DNA of 64,000 nucleotides, taken from contig CAURED010000001.1 in the NCBI GenBank assembly GCA_963524205.1, forward strand, positions 1-64,000. The letters are read 5' to 3'. The position numbers and the translations under genes are program-made. Source of the DNA: Aminipila sp963524205. Lineage in GTDB: Bacteria > Bacillota > Clostridia > Peptostreptococcales > Anaerovoracaceae. Numbering within the stretch: position 1 is the stretch's first letter; every line of letters begins with the position of its first letter. Shown piece by piece: positions 36,339 to 46,276 of the stretch. Under the pieces are notes generated by a model, which did not search any database, was not told the DNA's origin, and saw only the letters and a list, made by a program, of their open reading frames with translations.

Positions 36339-36356
36339 AAGGCCTTATTAGGCCTA
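36339..36356 (+). terminator. Weak hairpin after the catalase pair
   Basis: Two copies of AGGCCT separated by TATT form a short stem followed by a loosely T-rich stretch. A terminator role is tentative. Confidence 0.35.
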
Positions 36357-36368
36357 ATTTACATGCTT

Positions 36369-36421
36369 TTTACAGTTATTTAACATTGCCTTAACAGAAA
36401 CTACACTTTTTAGCGTATAAT
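36369..36421 (+). promoter_or_regulatory. Pho-box-like promoter of the phosphate transport genes
   Basis: Three hexamers TTTACA, TTAACA and TTAACA start at 36369, 36380 and 36391, exactly 11 bp apart, as in PhoP/PhoB boxes of Firmicutes. TATAAT (36416-36421) lies 19 bp after the last and has no canonical -35 of its own, as expected for an activator-dependent promoter. Confidence 0.6.
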
Positions 36422-36486
36422 TGATATAGAGATAAATTTTATATATTTGTAATAAATTTAACTATTATAATGAAAGTGAGGAAATC

Positions 36487-37110
36487 ATGCTTACAGCAAA
36501 GAAGAAAGAGGATATTTTTTATAAGCTATTTATAGAGTATGCCGAAAAAATTGTAAAAGCTGGAGAATCTTTTGTAGATTTAGTAAAAAACTATGAAGAG
36601 GTTGAGGACAAGGTATCTTCTATAAAGGTTTTAGAAACAGAATGTGACATGGAAGCTCATAAAATCCTTAAAGCTTTAAATGGCTCGTTTGTTACTCCTT
36701 TTGACAGAGAGGACATCTATTCTGTTACAAGGGAGATGGATGACATAGTAGATTCATTAGAAGAAGTTGCTAACAGATTTTTAGTTTTTAATGTACATGC
36801 TGTCAAACCTGAAGCTGTATATATGGCAGATCTGATTATGCAGAGCATAAGAGAATTAGATGTATTATTTAAACATCTTTCCGAAATGAAAAAAAATCAA
36901 ATTGTAAGAGAACAGATTATTGAAGTTAATAGAATTGAAAACGAAGGCGATGTAATCTACAGAAAAGCATTGGCTAAACTGTTTAGAGAAGAAAAAGATC
37001 CTATTGAATTAATAAAGTGGAAACACTTATTTGAGGAGCTTGAAGCAAGCCTTGACTCTTGTGAAAATGTAGCAAATATCATGGAAGGTGTGGTAATGAA
37101 ATATGCTTAG
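36487..37110 (+). CDS. DUF47/PhoU-like accessory protein of a Pit transporter
   Basis: 207 residues, all-helical PhoU-like fold with conserved ExxxD-type metal clusters (ETECDMEAHK; REMDDIVDSLEEVANR; NEGDVIYRK). It overlaps the pit gene by 8 bp. Members regulate or couple phosphate uptake by Pit permeases. GTGAGG lies before the ATG. Confidence 0.9.
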   Translation: MLTAKKKEDIFYKLFIEYAEKIVKAGESFVDLVKNYEEVEDKVSSIKVLETECDMEAHKILKALNGSFVTPFDREDIYSVTREMDDIVDSLEEVANRFLVFNVHAVKPEAVYMADLIMQSIRELDVLFKHLSEMKKNQIVREQIIEVNRIENEGDVIYRKALAKLFREEKDPIELIKWKHLFEELEASLDSCENVANIMEGVVMKYA

Positions 37111-38104
37111 TGGGCTTAGTGGCATACTTATATGTGTTATCGTGTTTTCCTTAATATTTGAATTTATTAATGGATTTCATGACACGGCGAATGCAATTGC
37201 AACTTCTGTGTACACAAGAGCCTTAACAGCAAAAGAAGCCATTCTGCTTGCAGCGGTAATGAATTTTTGTGGTGCGTTGGTAAGTGAAAAAGTTGCACTT
37301 ACTATCTCTAAAGGATTAGTTAATATTGAGTTAGAACAATATGTTATACTGTCTGCTTTAATAGGGGCTATTATCTGGAACCTTATTACCTGGTGGAAGG
37401 GAATTCCAAGCAGTTCGTCACATGCATTGATTGGTGGATTATTAGGGGCAACTATTGTTTATACATCATCTTTACAACATGTTGTCTGGTCTGGAGTTTT
37501 GGAAAAAGTTATTATTCCATTATTCACTTCTCCAATTATAGGATTTTTATTTGGATTCCTATTTATGAAGTTTATTTTTATTGCTTTTGTAAATTGGTCC
37601 CAAGGAAGGGTTAATAAATTATTTTTAAAGTTACAGATTTTATCTGCGGCACTTATTGCTTATTCGCACGGAAATAATGATGCTCAGAAAACCATGGGAA
37701 TTATGACGCTGGCATTAATGACAGGCGGTGTTTTAGATAGCAGTAGCGGAATCCCGCTATGGGTAAAAATAGCTTGTGCAACAACTATGGCTGCGGGTAC
37801 TTCAATTGGAGGCTGGAAAATTATGAAAACTATGGGCAGTGGTGTAACTAAGCTACAGCCTGCCAGTGGATTTGCTGCGCAAACAGGTGCAGCATTAGTT
37901 ATTGAAACTATGTCAGCTTTCGGTGCGCCTGTTAGTACAACCCAAGTTATTACTACAGCTATTATGGGTGCAGGTAGTGTTAAAAGAAAATCAGCGGTTA
38001 AATGGGGAATTGCAGAAAGCATTGTAACTGCATGGATTGTAACCTTACCAATTACCATGTGTTTAGGTGGAATTGCTGCTTTTATAATCGGAAAATTTCT
38101 ATAA
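37103..38104 (+). CDS. pit: Inorganic phosphate transporter, Pit family
   Basis: 333 residues with about 10 membrane helices. The duplicated Pit signature is visible as FINGFHDTANAIATSVYTRAL near the N-terminus and AYSHGNNDAQKTMGIM mid-protein, with SSSHALIGG and GAPVSTTQVITTAIMG elsewhere. Low-affinity cation-coupled phosphate uptake is expected, although the Pho-like promoter suggests induction under phosphate limitation. Confidence 0.94.
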   Translation: MLSGLSGILICVIVFSLIFEFINGFHDTANAIATSVYTRALTAKEAILLAAVMNFCGALVSEKVALTISKGLVNIELEQYVILSALIGAIIWNLITWWKGIPSSSSHALIGGLLGATIVYTSSLQHVVWSGVLEKVIIPLFTSPIIGFLFGFLFMKFIFIAFVNWSQGRVNKLFLKLQILSAALIAYSHGNNDAQKTMGIMTLALMTGGVLDSSSGIPLWVKIACATTMAAGTSIGGWKIMKTMGSGVTKLQPASGFAAQTGAALVIETMSAFGAPVSTTQVITTAIMGAGSVKRKSAVKWGIAESIVTAWIVTLPITMCLGGIAAFIIGKFL

Positions 38105-38150
38105 TTTTAATGAAAAATTATATAGTTTTTGTAAGTAAGTGGGTGTAAAT

Positions 38151-39161
38151 ATGATCACAAGGGAAGATTTAGAAAAAAAAGAATATGAAAACTTATCAAC
38201 TTTGGCTGCTAAATCAGCGGAATCGAGAGGCAGGGCATTACAAGAACAAAAGTGCCAGGTACGGACAGAGTTTCAAAGGGATAGAGACAGGATCGTTCAT
38301 TCTAAGTCTTTTAGGCGGCTTATGCACAAGACTCAGGTTTTTCTTGCTCCTGAAGGAGACCATTTCAGAACTAGATTAACGCATACTTTAGAGGTTTCTC
38401 AGATTGCGAGAACAATTGCAAGAGGATTAGCCTTAAATGAAGATTTAACAGAAGCTATAGCGCTTGGTCATGATTTAGGACATACACCTTTTGGCCATAG
38501 TGGAGAGACAATTTTAAACAATTTACATCCAGGTGGATTTAAGCACAACATTCAAAGTTTAAGGGTTGTAGAAGTACTAGAAGGCAGTAAGGGCAGATTT
38601 GGAATGAATCTTACTGCTGAAGTTAAAGATGGAATTGTAAATCATACAGGTCCTGTCAGACCGTTTACATTAGAAGGCCAAATTGTTAAATTTAGCGATA
38701 GGATTGCTTATATAAATCATGATATTGATGACGCAATCAGAAGCGGTGTTATAAAGCTTGATGATTTACCTCAGAACTGCATTGATGTTCTAGGGAGTTC
38801 TCATAGAGCTAGAATCAATAAACTAGTAATGGATATAATAATTAACAGTGATGATAAAGAGATAATCACCATGGGTGACAGCTGTCAAGAACATATGGAT
38901 AAGCTGAGAAACTATATGTTTGAAAATGTATATCACAACGAAAAAGTTAAAAAACATGAGGATTTACATAGGGTTGAAACTATTATAAGTTCATTATATG
39001 ATTATTATCTTGATCACCCTGAACTTCTACCTGCGGAAAGGCAGGAATTGATTGAAGAGTATGGAGTTTCAGAAATAGTTAAAGATCATGTTGCAGGAAT
39101 GACGGATAGATATGCTTTGAACATATATAATGAAATATTTATTCCTAAAGGATGGAAATAG
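38151..39161 (+). CDS. dgt: dGTP triphosphohydrolase-like HD protein
   Basis: 336 residues from ATG 38151. SFRRLMHKTQVFLAPEGDHFRTRLTHTLEVSQIARTIA and GHDLGHTPFGHSGE give the HD metal site. Family members hydrolyse dNTPs to nucleosides and triphosphate. In Clostridia this gene normally precedes dnaG and rpoD, as here. Confidence 0.93.
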   Translation: MITREDLEKKEYENLSTLAAKSAESRGRALQEQKCQVRTEFQRDRDRIVHSKSFRRLMHKTQVFLAPEGDHFRTRLTHTLEVSQIARTIARGLALNEDLTEAIALGHDLGHTPFGHSGETILNNLHPGGFKHNIQSLRVVEVLEGSKGRFGMNLTAEVKDGIVNHTGPVRPFTLEGQIVKFSDRIAYINHDIDDAIRSGVIKLDDLPQNCIDVLGSSHRARINKLVMDIIINSDDKEIITMGDSCQEHMDKLRNYMFENVYHNEKVKKHEDLHRVETIISSLYDYYLDHPELLPAERQELIEEYGVSEIVKDHVAGMTDRYALNIYNEIFIPKGWK

Positions 39162-39266
39162 CTAATTAGTAAAGAAAAATAGCAAAAAAATAAAAATAAA
39201 AAAAAGGATTTGCTTAAATATGTCGTATATATAACTATGCAGTATATTTAATAAACGGTGATAGAT

Positions 39267-41027
39267 TTGAGTAATTCTTTTAATGACAATTTAACAGAGG
39301 AAATAAAAAGCAGGTGTAACATAGTTGATGTTATTGGACAAGTTGTTTCATTGAAACGAATGGGAAGCAATTTTAAAGGAGTTTGTCCGTTTCACAATGA
39401 AAAGACGCCTTCTTTTGTTGTTTCTGAAACGAAACAGATTTTTACTTGTTTTGGATGTGGCGCTACTGGAGATGTTTTTGAGTTTGTGAAGAGATATTAC
39501 AATCTAGATTTTCCAGAGACAGTTGAAAAGCTTGCTAAGGAATATGGCGTTGAGTATGTGAATAACTATAAAGATGATGGAAAAAAAGAATTATACTATC
39601 AAATAAATAGAGAAGCAGCTACATATTTTTTAAAGACTTTTTGTCAAAGTTCAAATCCAGGGTTAACCTATATGTTAAAAAGAGGAATTGAGCCTAACAC
39701 GTTAAAAAAATTTGGTATAGGGTATGCAGATGGAGAGTGGGACAGCCTTTATAAATATTTTATGTCAAAAAATATTGATGTTAAAATATTAAAAGAGCTT
39801 GGACTTGTTTCGGAATCCAAGGGAAGATATTATGATAAGTTTAGAAACCGAGTAATATTTCCGATTATAAATACAAGAGGTAAAGTGATTGGTTTTGGAG
39901 GAAGAGCAATAGATGACTCAACTCCCAAATATTTAAACTCACCTGAAAGTTCAGTATTTATGAAAAAAAACAATTTATATGGTTTAAATCTAAGCAGACA
40001 GGATATAAGTAAAGAGAATTGTGCAATTTTGGTAGAGGGTTATATGGATGTTATATCCTTGTATCAAAGTGGTATTAGGAATGTTAGTGCATCCTTAGGA
40101 ACAGCTTTGACAGAAAATCAGGCTAAAATGCTGAGAAGATATACAAAAAATATTGTTTTATCTTATGATGCTGATAGCGCAGGTCAGGCAGCAGCCCTTA
40201 GAGGTATAGATATATTATTTAAGGAGGGGTGCAAGCCAAAGGTATTGCATGTTACTGATGGAAAAGATCCGGATGAGTTCGTAAAAAAACATGGGAAGGA
40301 CGCTTTCAAAGAATTGGTAGATAAGTCTTCAGGCTTTGTAGATTATAAAATTTCAGTACTACGTAAAAAATATAATTTAGATTCCTATGAAGAAAGTATT
40401 GACTTTTTAAAGGATGCGGCAGATGTTTTAAGGGATTTAAGTCCAATAGAAGCTGATATTCATATAAAAAAGCTAGCTAATGAGATTAAAATATCAGAAA
40501 ATGCAATAAGACTAGAAATTAATGGCAATAATACACAGGAACAACAGATGATCAACAATCACATTGATGATAAAGAAGAAAAACAGACAAAAGAAACCAA
40601 TTCTTCAATGTTATTGGTTGAGAAGAATCTTATTAAACTTATGATTACTGATTATGAATACTTTAAAATTATTTCACAATATGAAGATGCTTTTAAATCC
40701 AGTTATGGGCAAAAGCTTTTTTCAGTAGTAAGTTCACTTTATAAAGAAGAGAAAGAGCTTGATGTTATGAAACTGCAGGATTCTTTGGAAACAGATGAAA
40801 TGATAGTACTATCAGATATTATTGATAATGTACAGCTGGCAGACAAAGAAGAACAGATATTGCAGGAGAGTTTAAATAAAATTGAAGTAGAAGACTTAAA
40901 AGAAAAAGAAAACTCACTGTTGATGAGACTTTCTATGGCAGATGAAGAAGAAAATCAGGAAATGATAAAATTATTAACAGAAGAACTAATGAATTTGCAA
41001 AAAAAGAAAATGGAAAGGGGTAAATAA
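39267..41027 (+). CDS. dnaG: DNA primase
   Basis: About 586 residues. The N-terminal CHC2 zinc finger is seen as CPFHNEKTPSF and CFGCGATGDVF; the Toprim core as VEGYMDVISLYQSG and YDADSAGQAA; the C-terminal helicase-binding part is less conserved. It makes RNA primers for replication. The TTG at 39267 has GGTGAT upstream; a GTG at 39258 overlaps that site and is the alternative. Confidence 0.95.
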   Translation: MSNSFNDNLTEEIKSRCNIVDVIGQVVSLKRMGSNFKGVCPFHNEKTPSFVVSETKQIFTCFGCGATGDVFEFVKRYYNLDFPETVEKLAKEYGVEYVNNYKDDGKKELYYQINREAATYFLKTFCQSSNPGLTYMLKRGIEPNTLKKFGIGYADGEWDSLYKYFMSKNIDVKILKELGLVSESKGRYYDKFRNRVIFPIINTRGKVIGFGGRAIDDSTPKYLNSPESSVFMKKNNLYGLNLSRQDISKENCAILVEGYMDVISLYQSGIRNVSASLGTALTENQAKMLRRYTKNIVLSYDADSAGQAAALRGIDILFKEGCKPKVLHVTDGKDPDEFVKKHGKDAFKELVDKSSGFVDYKISVLRKKYNLDSYEESIDFLKDAADVLRDLSPIEADIHIKKLANEIKISENAIRLEINGNNTQEQQMINNHIDDKEEKQTKETNSSMLLVEKNLIKLMITDYEYFKIISQYEDAFKSSYGQKLFSVVSSLYKEEKELDVMKLQDSLETDEMIVLSDIIDNVQLADKEEQILQESLNKIEVEDLKEKENSLLMRLSMADEEENQEMIKLLTEELMNLQKKKMERGK

Positions 41028-42170
41028 ATGAGCTTTGAAGAAGGAAACGCTATGGAAAAAAAGGACTATGTTCAAGACCTTGCGGAAAAAGCAAAAGCTA
41101 AAGGGTCAATATCTTTTAGGGAAGTTGCAGACTATTTAGAAGGTATAGACTTAAATAAGGATCAAATGGATGAAATTTATGATTCACTTACTGCTATGGG
41201 AATAGAAATCATATCGGAGGTTGATCCTGATGAATTTGAGCTTCTTTCTATAGAACAAGATGAAAATGATGATGTTGATATAATCTCAGTATCTGATGAT
41301 TCTAGTGAAATTGATTTAGAAGCTACCTTGCCTAAGGGAATTGCAGTAGATGATCCGGTAAGAATGTATTTAAAGGAGATAGGCAAAGTACCACTACTTT
41401 CAGCTGATGAAGAAATTGAACTTGCTAAAAGAATGGAGCAGGGTGATGATGAAGCAAAAAAGAGACTTTGCGAAGCTAACTTAAGATTGGTTGTAAGTAT
41501 TGCAAAACGTTATGTAGGAAGAGGTATGCTTTTCCTTGACCTTATTCAAGAAGGAAATCTTGGATTAATTAAAGCTGTAGATAAGTTTGACTGGAGAAAA
41601 GGATATAAATTCAGTACTTATGCCACTTGGTGGATTAGACAGGCAATTACAAGATCTATTGCTGACCAGGCAAGAACAATACGTATTCCTGTCCACATGG
41701 TTGAAACGATTAATAAGTTAATTCGTATATCCAGACAATTACTTCAGGAATACGGCAGAGAACCTTCTCCAGAAGAAATCGCAAAAGAAATGGATATTTC
41801 CGAGGAAAAGGTTAGAGAAATCTTAAAGATTGCTCAGGAGCCGGTATCCCTTGAAACCCCTATTGGTGAAGAAGAAGATAGTCATCTTGGAGACTTTATC
41901 CCAGACGAAGATGTTCCAGCACCTGCTGAAGCAGCAGCTTTTTCTATGCTTAAAGAACAACTTGTGGAAGTACTTGATACTTTAACGGAAAGAGAGCAAA
42001 AAGTTTTAAAACTACGTTTCGGTCTTGAAGATGGCAGAGCAAGAACTCTTGAAGAAGTAGGAAAGAGATTTGATGTTACAAGAGAGAGAATAAGGCAGAT
42101 TGAAGCAAAAGCTTTAAGAAAACTTAGACATCCTTCAAGAAGTAAAAAGCTAAAGGATTATTTAGAATAA
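41028..42170 (+). CDS. rpoD: Primary sigma factor, SigA/RpoD
   Basis: 380 residues. After a short region 1.1 and the DPVRMYLKEIGKVPLLS box comes region 2 (ANLRLVVSIAKRYVGRG; STYATWWIRQAITRSIADQ), region 3 and region 4.2 (TLEEVGKRFDVTRERIRQIE). It directs RNA polymerase to the TTGACA/TATAAT promoters seen throughout. Starts one base after the dnaG stop; a second ATG at 41052 also has AAGGA upstream. Confidence 0.97.
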   Translation: MSFEEGNAMEKKDYVQDLAEKAKAKGSISFREVADYLEGIDLNKDQMDEIYDSLTAMGIEIISEVDPDEFELLSIEQDENDDVDIISVSDDSSEIDLEATLPKGIAVDDPVRMYLKEIGKVPLLSADEEIELAKRMEQGDDEAKKRLCEANLRLVVSIAKRYVGRGMLFLDLIQEGNLGLIKAVDKFDWRKGYKFSTYATWWIRQAITRSIADQARTIRIPVHMVETINKLIRISRQLLQEYGREPSPEEIAKEMDISEEKVREILKIAQEPVSLETPIGEEEDSHLGDFIPDEDVPAPAEAAAFSMLKEQLVEVLDTLTEREQKVLKLRFGLEDGRARTLEEVGKRFDVTRERIRQIEAKALRKLRHPSRSKKLKDYLE

Positions 42171-42207
42171 ATTGAATCAATAAAAAAGGCAGATTAGAGG
42201 TAACAGG

Positions 42208-42972
42208 ATGATTAAACTATCAGACAGATTACAAATGATTGCTGACCTTATAGAAAATGGACAAACCGTGGCTGATGTTGGTACTGACCACGGTTTTTTG
42301 CCTATTTTTCTATGGGAAAGCAAAAAAAGTCCCAAGGTAATATTAGCAGATATAAGCAAAGGTTCACTTCAAAAAGCAGTTGATAATGTTCAGATGCAGA
42401 ATTATAATGAAGAAATTGTTAAAAAATATTTTGGCTTTAGATTAGGAAATGGTATCCAAATTTTAGAAAATGGTGAAGTCGATGTTGTAGTTATAGCTGG
42501 TATGGGCGGAGTTTTAATGACTGAAATATTAGGTGCAGATTTAATTAAAACTAAAAGTATAAAAAAATTTATTTTACAACCAAGAAACGGTCAGGGTAAG
42601 CTCAGATGGTGGTTGTTAAATAATGGATTTAACATAAAAGAAGAAAAAATAGTTAGAGAAGGTAAGTTCATTTGCGAGATTATAGGTGCTGAACCTATAA
42701 ATAGTGATCCTAATCTTATAGAATTGCCAAAAGATGAAGAAAAAGAGCTAAAAAAACAGTCAGAAGACATAAAATTTGAGGCTCCAGAAGCAATACTTAT
42801 AAGTAATGGCTCTTTAGCTATAGAATTTATAGAAAAAAAGCTAAAAATTGAATTTGATGTCTTTGAAAATATAAAAAAAGCAACCTTAATTGACTATGAG
42901 AAAATTTGTCAATTGAAGACTCGTATCAAATATCTTCAGAATTTATTGAATAAATATGAGGAAAAGAGGTGA
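42208..42972 (+). CDS. trmK: tRNA (adenine22-N1)-methyltransferase
   Basis: 254 residues. ADVGTDHGFLPIFL is the SAM-binding motif of the TrmK (YqfN) family; IAGMGGVLMTEIL and LQPRNGQGKLRWWL follow as expected. The C-terminal part is a coiled coil. It methylates A22 of tRNA. The sigA-yqfN-yqfO order of Bacillus is conserved. Confidence 0.92.
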   Translation: MIKLSDRLQMIADLIENGQTVADVGTDHGFLPIFLWESKKSPKVILADISKGSLQKAVDNVQMQNYNEEIVKKYFGFRLGNGIQILENGEVDVVVIAGMGGVLMTEILGADLIKTKSIKKFILQPRNGQGKLRWWLLNNGFNIKEEKIVREGKFICEIIGAEPINSDPNLIELPKDEEKELKKQSEDIKFEAPEAILISNGSLAIEFIEKKLKIEFDVFENIKKATLIDYEKICQLKTRIKYLQNLLNKYEEKR

Positions 42973-42977
42973 TTTAT

Positions 42978-43769
42978 ATGGGAATTTCAAAATTTGAACT
43001 GATGGAAGCTATGGAAAAGATTGCACCAATAAAGTTAGCAGAGGCTTGGGATAATTGTGGAATGCAGATAGATTTAGACTCTAAACAAATAAATAAAATT
43101 CTTGTAACCCTTGAAATTACAAAAGAAATTATAAAAGAAGCAAAAAATTTGGAAGCTGATTTTATTGTTACACATCATCCATTGTATTTTTCTTCCTTTA
43201 AAAATATTGACCATAATAATATTATTGGCAACTATACTGTGGATTTAATTCAACAAAGGATTTCAGTTTTTTCAGCACATACAAACTTTGATAAAGCGCA
43301 ATTTGGAAATAATTTTTATTTAGCAAATCTTTTAAATTTAAAAAATATTAAAGATTTTCAGGAGTTCGGTGACAATTATATTGGAGTGCTTGGCGAATTG
43401 CCCGAAGAGATGATGTTAAAAGATATCATTAGTGATGTAAAAAATATTTTAAATTTGCAGACTAATGAAATTAAAGTTATAGGAAATTTAGAAAACGTGA
43501 TTAACAAAATCGGACTTTGCACAGGCGCTGGGATTGATATGATTGAGATTGCGGCAGCAAATAGCTGCCAGCTTTTTATAACAGGTGATGTTAAATATCA
43601 TGATGCTATTAAATCAAAGGAAATGGGTATGAATGTAATAGATGCAGGGCATTATGGGACTGAAAAGATATTTATACCCAACATGGCAATGCAGCTAAAA
43701 GATGCATTGGAAGATAAAGTTGAAATCTTTGAAGCTGAAGTCAACATAAATCCATTTGACTTTTTATAG
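42978..43769 (+). CDS. Nif3-like dinuclear metal centre protein (YqfO family)
   Basis: 263 residues from ATG 42978 with AGAGGTGA upstream. Metal-ligand motifs THHPLYFSS, HTNFDKAQFGNN and DAGHYGTEK are intact. This is the short form lacking the central insert domain found in Bacillus YqfO. Role uncertain; members have been called GTP cyclohydrolase I type 2 with limited support. Its last codons contain the -35 of rnpB. Confidence 0.9.
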   Translation: MGISKFELMEAMEKIAPIKLAEAWDNCGMQIDLDSKQINKILVTLEITKEIIKEAKNLEADFIVTHHPLYFSSFKNIDHNNIIGNYTVDLIQQRISVFSAHTNFDKAQFGNNFYLANLLNLKNIKDFQEFGDNYIGVLGELPEEMMLKDIISDVKNILNLQTNEIKVIGNLENVINKIGLCTGAGIDMIEIAAANSCQLFITGDVKYHDAIKSKEMGMNVIDAGHYGTEKIFIPNMAMQLKDALEDKVEIFEAEVNINPFDFL

Positions 43770-43783
43770 GCATATGGTATAAT
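43756..43783 (+). promoter_or_regulatory. Promoter of rnpB
   Basis: TTGACT (43756-43761) and TATAAT (43778-43783), 16 bp apart; the -35 overlaps the 3' end of the Nif3-like gene and the -10 lies about 8 bp before the RNA. Confidence 0.8.
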
Positions 43784-43790
43784 ACTAGAG

Positions 43791-44145
43791 CATGTTTTGG
43801 GTAAGCCAGACAGTCGCGTGCATCTGCACGAGGAAAGTCCGGGCTCCATAGGGCAAGAGTGCCAGATAACGTCTGGCGTAGGTAACTATAGGGAAAGTGC
43901 AACAGAAACATTCCGCCGAAACAGTTAGGCTGTGGTAAGGTTGAAATGGTGAGGTAAGAGCTCACCGGCGTTATGGAGACATAACGGCCGTGTAAACCCC
44001 ACTCGGAGCAAGACCAAATAGGGCGCAAAAAGCGGCTGCCCGTCGCTGCCCGGTAGGTAGGTTGCTTGAGCGTATCAGCAATGGTATGCCTAGATAGATG
44101 ATTGTCAAATACAGAACCCGGCTTACAGACTTGCCCAAAACATTA
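43791..44145 (+). ncRNA. rnpB: RNase P RNA, type A
   Basis: Contains the universal GAGGAAAGTCCGGGCTCC, the P3 hairpin GCCAGATAACGTCTGGC, AGTGCAACAGAAA, GGTAAGAGCTCACCGG, and near the 3' end AGAACCCGGCTTA. The termini pair (GGGTAAGCC with GGCTTACAGACTTGCCC). The P6-containing layout resembles E. coli type A rather than the Bacillus type B. It is the catalytic subunit that matures tRNA 5' ends. Confidence 0.97.
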
Positions 44146-44159
44146 TATGTTTAACTAAC

Positions 44160-44183
44160 TAGGGAACGATTTATCGTTCCCTA
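44160..44183 (+). terminator. Terminator of rnpB
   Basis: 10-bp perfect stem (44160-44169 with 44174-44183), loop TTTA. The tail is only moderately T-rich. Confidence 0.6.
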
Positions 44184-44234
44184 TAAATATTGCAATAAAA
44201 AAGTTTGACTATAGAAAAAATGAGGAGTGGATTT

Positions 44235-45581
44235 ATGACAGAAGAAAATAAAATGGGAACGATGCCAATTGGAAAGCTTATGCTGACTATGTCCTGGCCT
44301 GCGATGCTTTCAATGCTGATACAGGCTTTATATAATGTAGTAGATAGTATATTTGTAGCTATGATAAGTGAATCTGCGCTTACAGCAGTTACTCTTATAT
44401 TTCCTATTCAGATGTTACTTATATCGGTGGCAGTGGGAACTGGTGTAGGAGTTAATTCCCTTATAGCAAGAAGGTTAGGTGCAAAAAGATTTGAAGAAGC
44501 AGATCTAGCTGCCAGCCATGGTTTTAGAATTGCATTTATAAACTGGATCGTGTTTGCAGTATTTGGAATATTATTTTCACATACATATATGGCAGCATAT
44601 TCAAACTCACCATACATAGTAGAAAATGGTGCTTTGTATCTAATGATAACTACATTTTTTTCATTATTTGTGTTTATACAGGTGAACACTGAAAAAGTTT
44701 TGCAGGCAACAGGGAATATGCTTATGCCTATGCTTTGCAGTTTGTCCGGTGCTGTAATAAATATAATATTTGACCCTTTACTTATATTTGGTATTGGAAT
44801 TTTCCCTGAAATGGGAGTTGTAGGCGCAGCTGTTGCAACTATATTTGGTCAATTTGTATCTATGTGCTTTGGTTTAACTTTACTATTTAGGCATAAACAT
44901 CAGGTTACAGTTAAGATTAAAGGGTTTAAGTTTAACTGGGAAACCGTTAAAGATATATACAATGTAGCATTTCCAGCAATGCTTATGCAGTCAATTGGCT
45001 CAGTAATGCTTTTCTGCATAAATGGGATTCTGTCGTTTTCCCAAACTGCAGTTGCTGTGCTTGGAAGTTACTTTAGATTGCAATCCTTCATATTTATGCC
45101 TGTGTTTGGACTAAACCAGGGAGCTATGCCCATTATGGGATATAATTTTGGGGCACGAAATAAAGAAAGACTAATGAAGGCGTATAAAGTTGGAATTATG
45201 ATTGCAATGGTTATTATGTCAATAGGAACTATTATATTTTTAGTCTTCCCAGTACAGCTTTTAAGGTTATTCAGCGCATCTGATTATATGCTGGAAATAG
45301 GTGTACCAGCACTTCGTATTATTTGTTTATGCTTTATTCCAGCTGCTTTTGGAATTTTAACATCAACAATATTTCAGGCTACAGGACACGGAATACTAAG
45401 TATGTGGCAGGCCTTAATTAGACAATTAATTGGTATAGTTCCACTGGTTTGGGTATTAATAAAAATAGGAGGGCTTTCACTAGTATGGTGGGCTTGGCCT
45501 ATGGCAGAAGTTTTGGGTATTATATATTCAGTAATATTTGTAAAGAAACTTTATAAGAATGAAATAGAACCATTAGGATAA
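44235..45581 (+). CDS. MATE family efflux transporter
   Basis: 448 residues with 12 predicted membrane helices. Typical MATE landmarks: LMLTMSWPAMLSMLIQALYN, VGTGVGVNSLIARRLGAKRF and LNQGAMPIMGYNFGARN. It exports drugs or metabolites using a Na+ or H+ gradient. Start at ATG 44235 with TGAGGAG upstream. Confidence 0.93.
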   Translation: MTEENKMGTMPIGKLMLTMSWPAMLSMLIQALYNVVDSIFVAMISESALTAVTLIFPIQMLLISVAVGTGVGVNSLIARRLGAKRFEEADLAASHGFRIAFINWIVFAVFGILFSHTYMAAYSNSPYIVENGALYLMITTFFSLFVFIQVNTEKVLQATGNMLMPMLCSLSGAVINIIFDPLLIFGIGIFPEMGVVGAAVATIFGQFVSMCFGLTLLFRHKHQVTVKIKGFKFNWETVKDIYNVAFPAMLMQSIGSVMLFCINGILSFSQTAVAVLGSYFRLQSFIFMPVFGLNQGAMPIMGYNFGARNKERLMKAYKVGIMIAMVIMSIGTIIFLVFPVQLLRLFSASDYMLEIGVPALRIICLCFIPAAFGILTSTIFQATGHGILSMWQALIRQLIGIVPLVWVLIKIGGLSLVWWAWPMAEVLGIIYSVIFVKKLYKNEIEPLG

Positions 45582-45589
45582 GGGTGAAT

Positions 45590-46171
45590 ATGAAAAGTAT
45601 TATTAAGAAAAAAACTTACATGGCAATATATCGATTACTGGATAAGGTATCACCAATACAAGGGGATTGTGGAAAGCTATGTAATGCTGCCTGCTGCACT
45701 TGTGGTGGTGATAGTAAGGACCAAGATGGCCTTGACTATGATTTGGGTATTTATTTGCTTCCAGGTGAAGAAAAGCTGTTTACAATGAAAGAGGATTGGC
45801 TGAAATGGAGTGTTGAATATGCAGAAGACTACGATTTCCCAGATTCATGGTTTGGAAAGGTATATTTTGTTAGATGTAAGACACCACCTGTTTGTCCTAG
45901 AGAAGCTAGACCATTACAATGTAGATTTTTCCCATTAACTCCTCACTTTTCTGAGGAAGGAAAATTACAATTAATATTGTCTACTTCAGAACTACCGTAT
46001 TCCTGCCCATTGATTTCTGAAAAGATAGAACTAAAAAAAGAGTTTATAAAAGCAACTTATACTGTATGGAAACATCTAATTAAAGACCCATTGATTTTTG
46101 ATTTAGTAAAAATGGACTCAAACGACAGGGAGTTTATGAATATAAAATATGAAGTGATTTATCAAAGATAG
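45590..46171 (+). CDS. Cys-rich hypothetical protein
   Basis: 193 residues. It holds an N-terminal cluster (GDCGKLCNAACCTCGG) and a second one (FVRCKTPPVCPREARPLQCRFFPLTP), eight or more Cys likely to bind a metal or Fe-S cluster, in a layout reminiscent of YkgJ-like zinc/iron proteins. No membrane segment. It starts 9 bp after the MATE stop, so co-transcription is likely. Function unknown. Confidence 0.75.
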   Translation: MKSIIKKKTYMAIYRLLDKVSPIQGDCGKLCNAACCTCGGDSKDQDGLDYDLGIYLLPGEEKLFTMKEDWLKWSVEYAEDYDFPDSWFGKVYFVRCKTPPVCPREARPLQCRFFPLTPHFSEEGKLQLILSTSELPYSCPLISEKIELKKEFIKATYTVWKHLIKDPLIFDLVKMDSNDREFMNIKYEVIYQR

Positions 46172-46221
46172 AGTATTATATTTGATAAAAATTGTTGGTT
46201 TTTATTCTACTATATTTGTGG

Positions 46222-46227
46222 TATAAT
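46222..46227 (+). promoter_or_regulatory. Extended -10 promoter of the activase-like gene
   Basis: TGGTATAAT lies about 50 bp before the start codon; no good -35. Confidence 0.5.
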
Positions 46228-46276
46228 ACATCTTTAATATAGATTAAAACCAAACAACGTGGAGGGCATTATTTAT

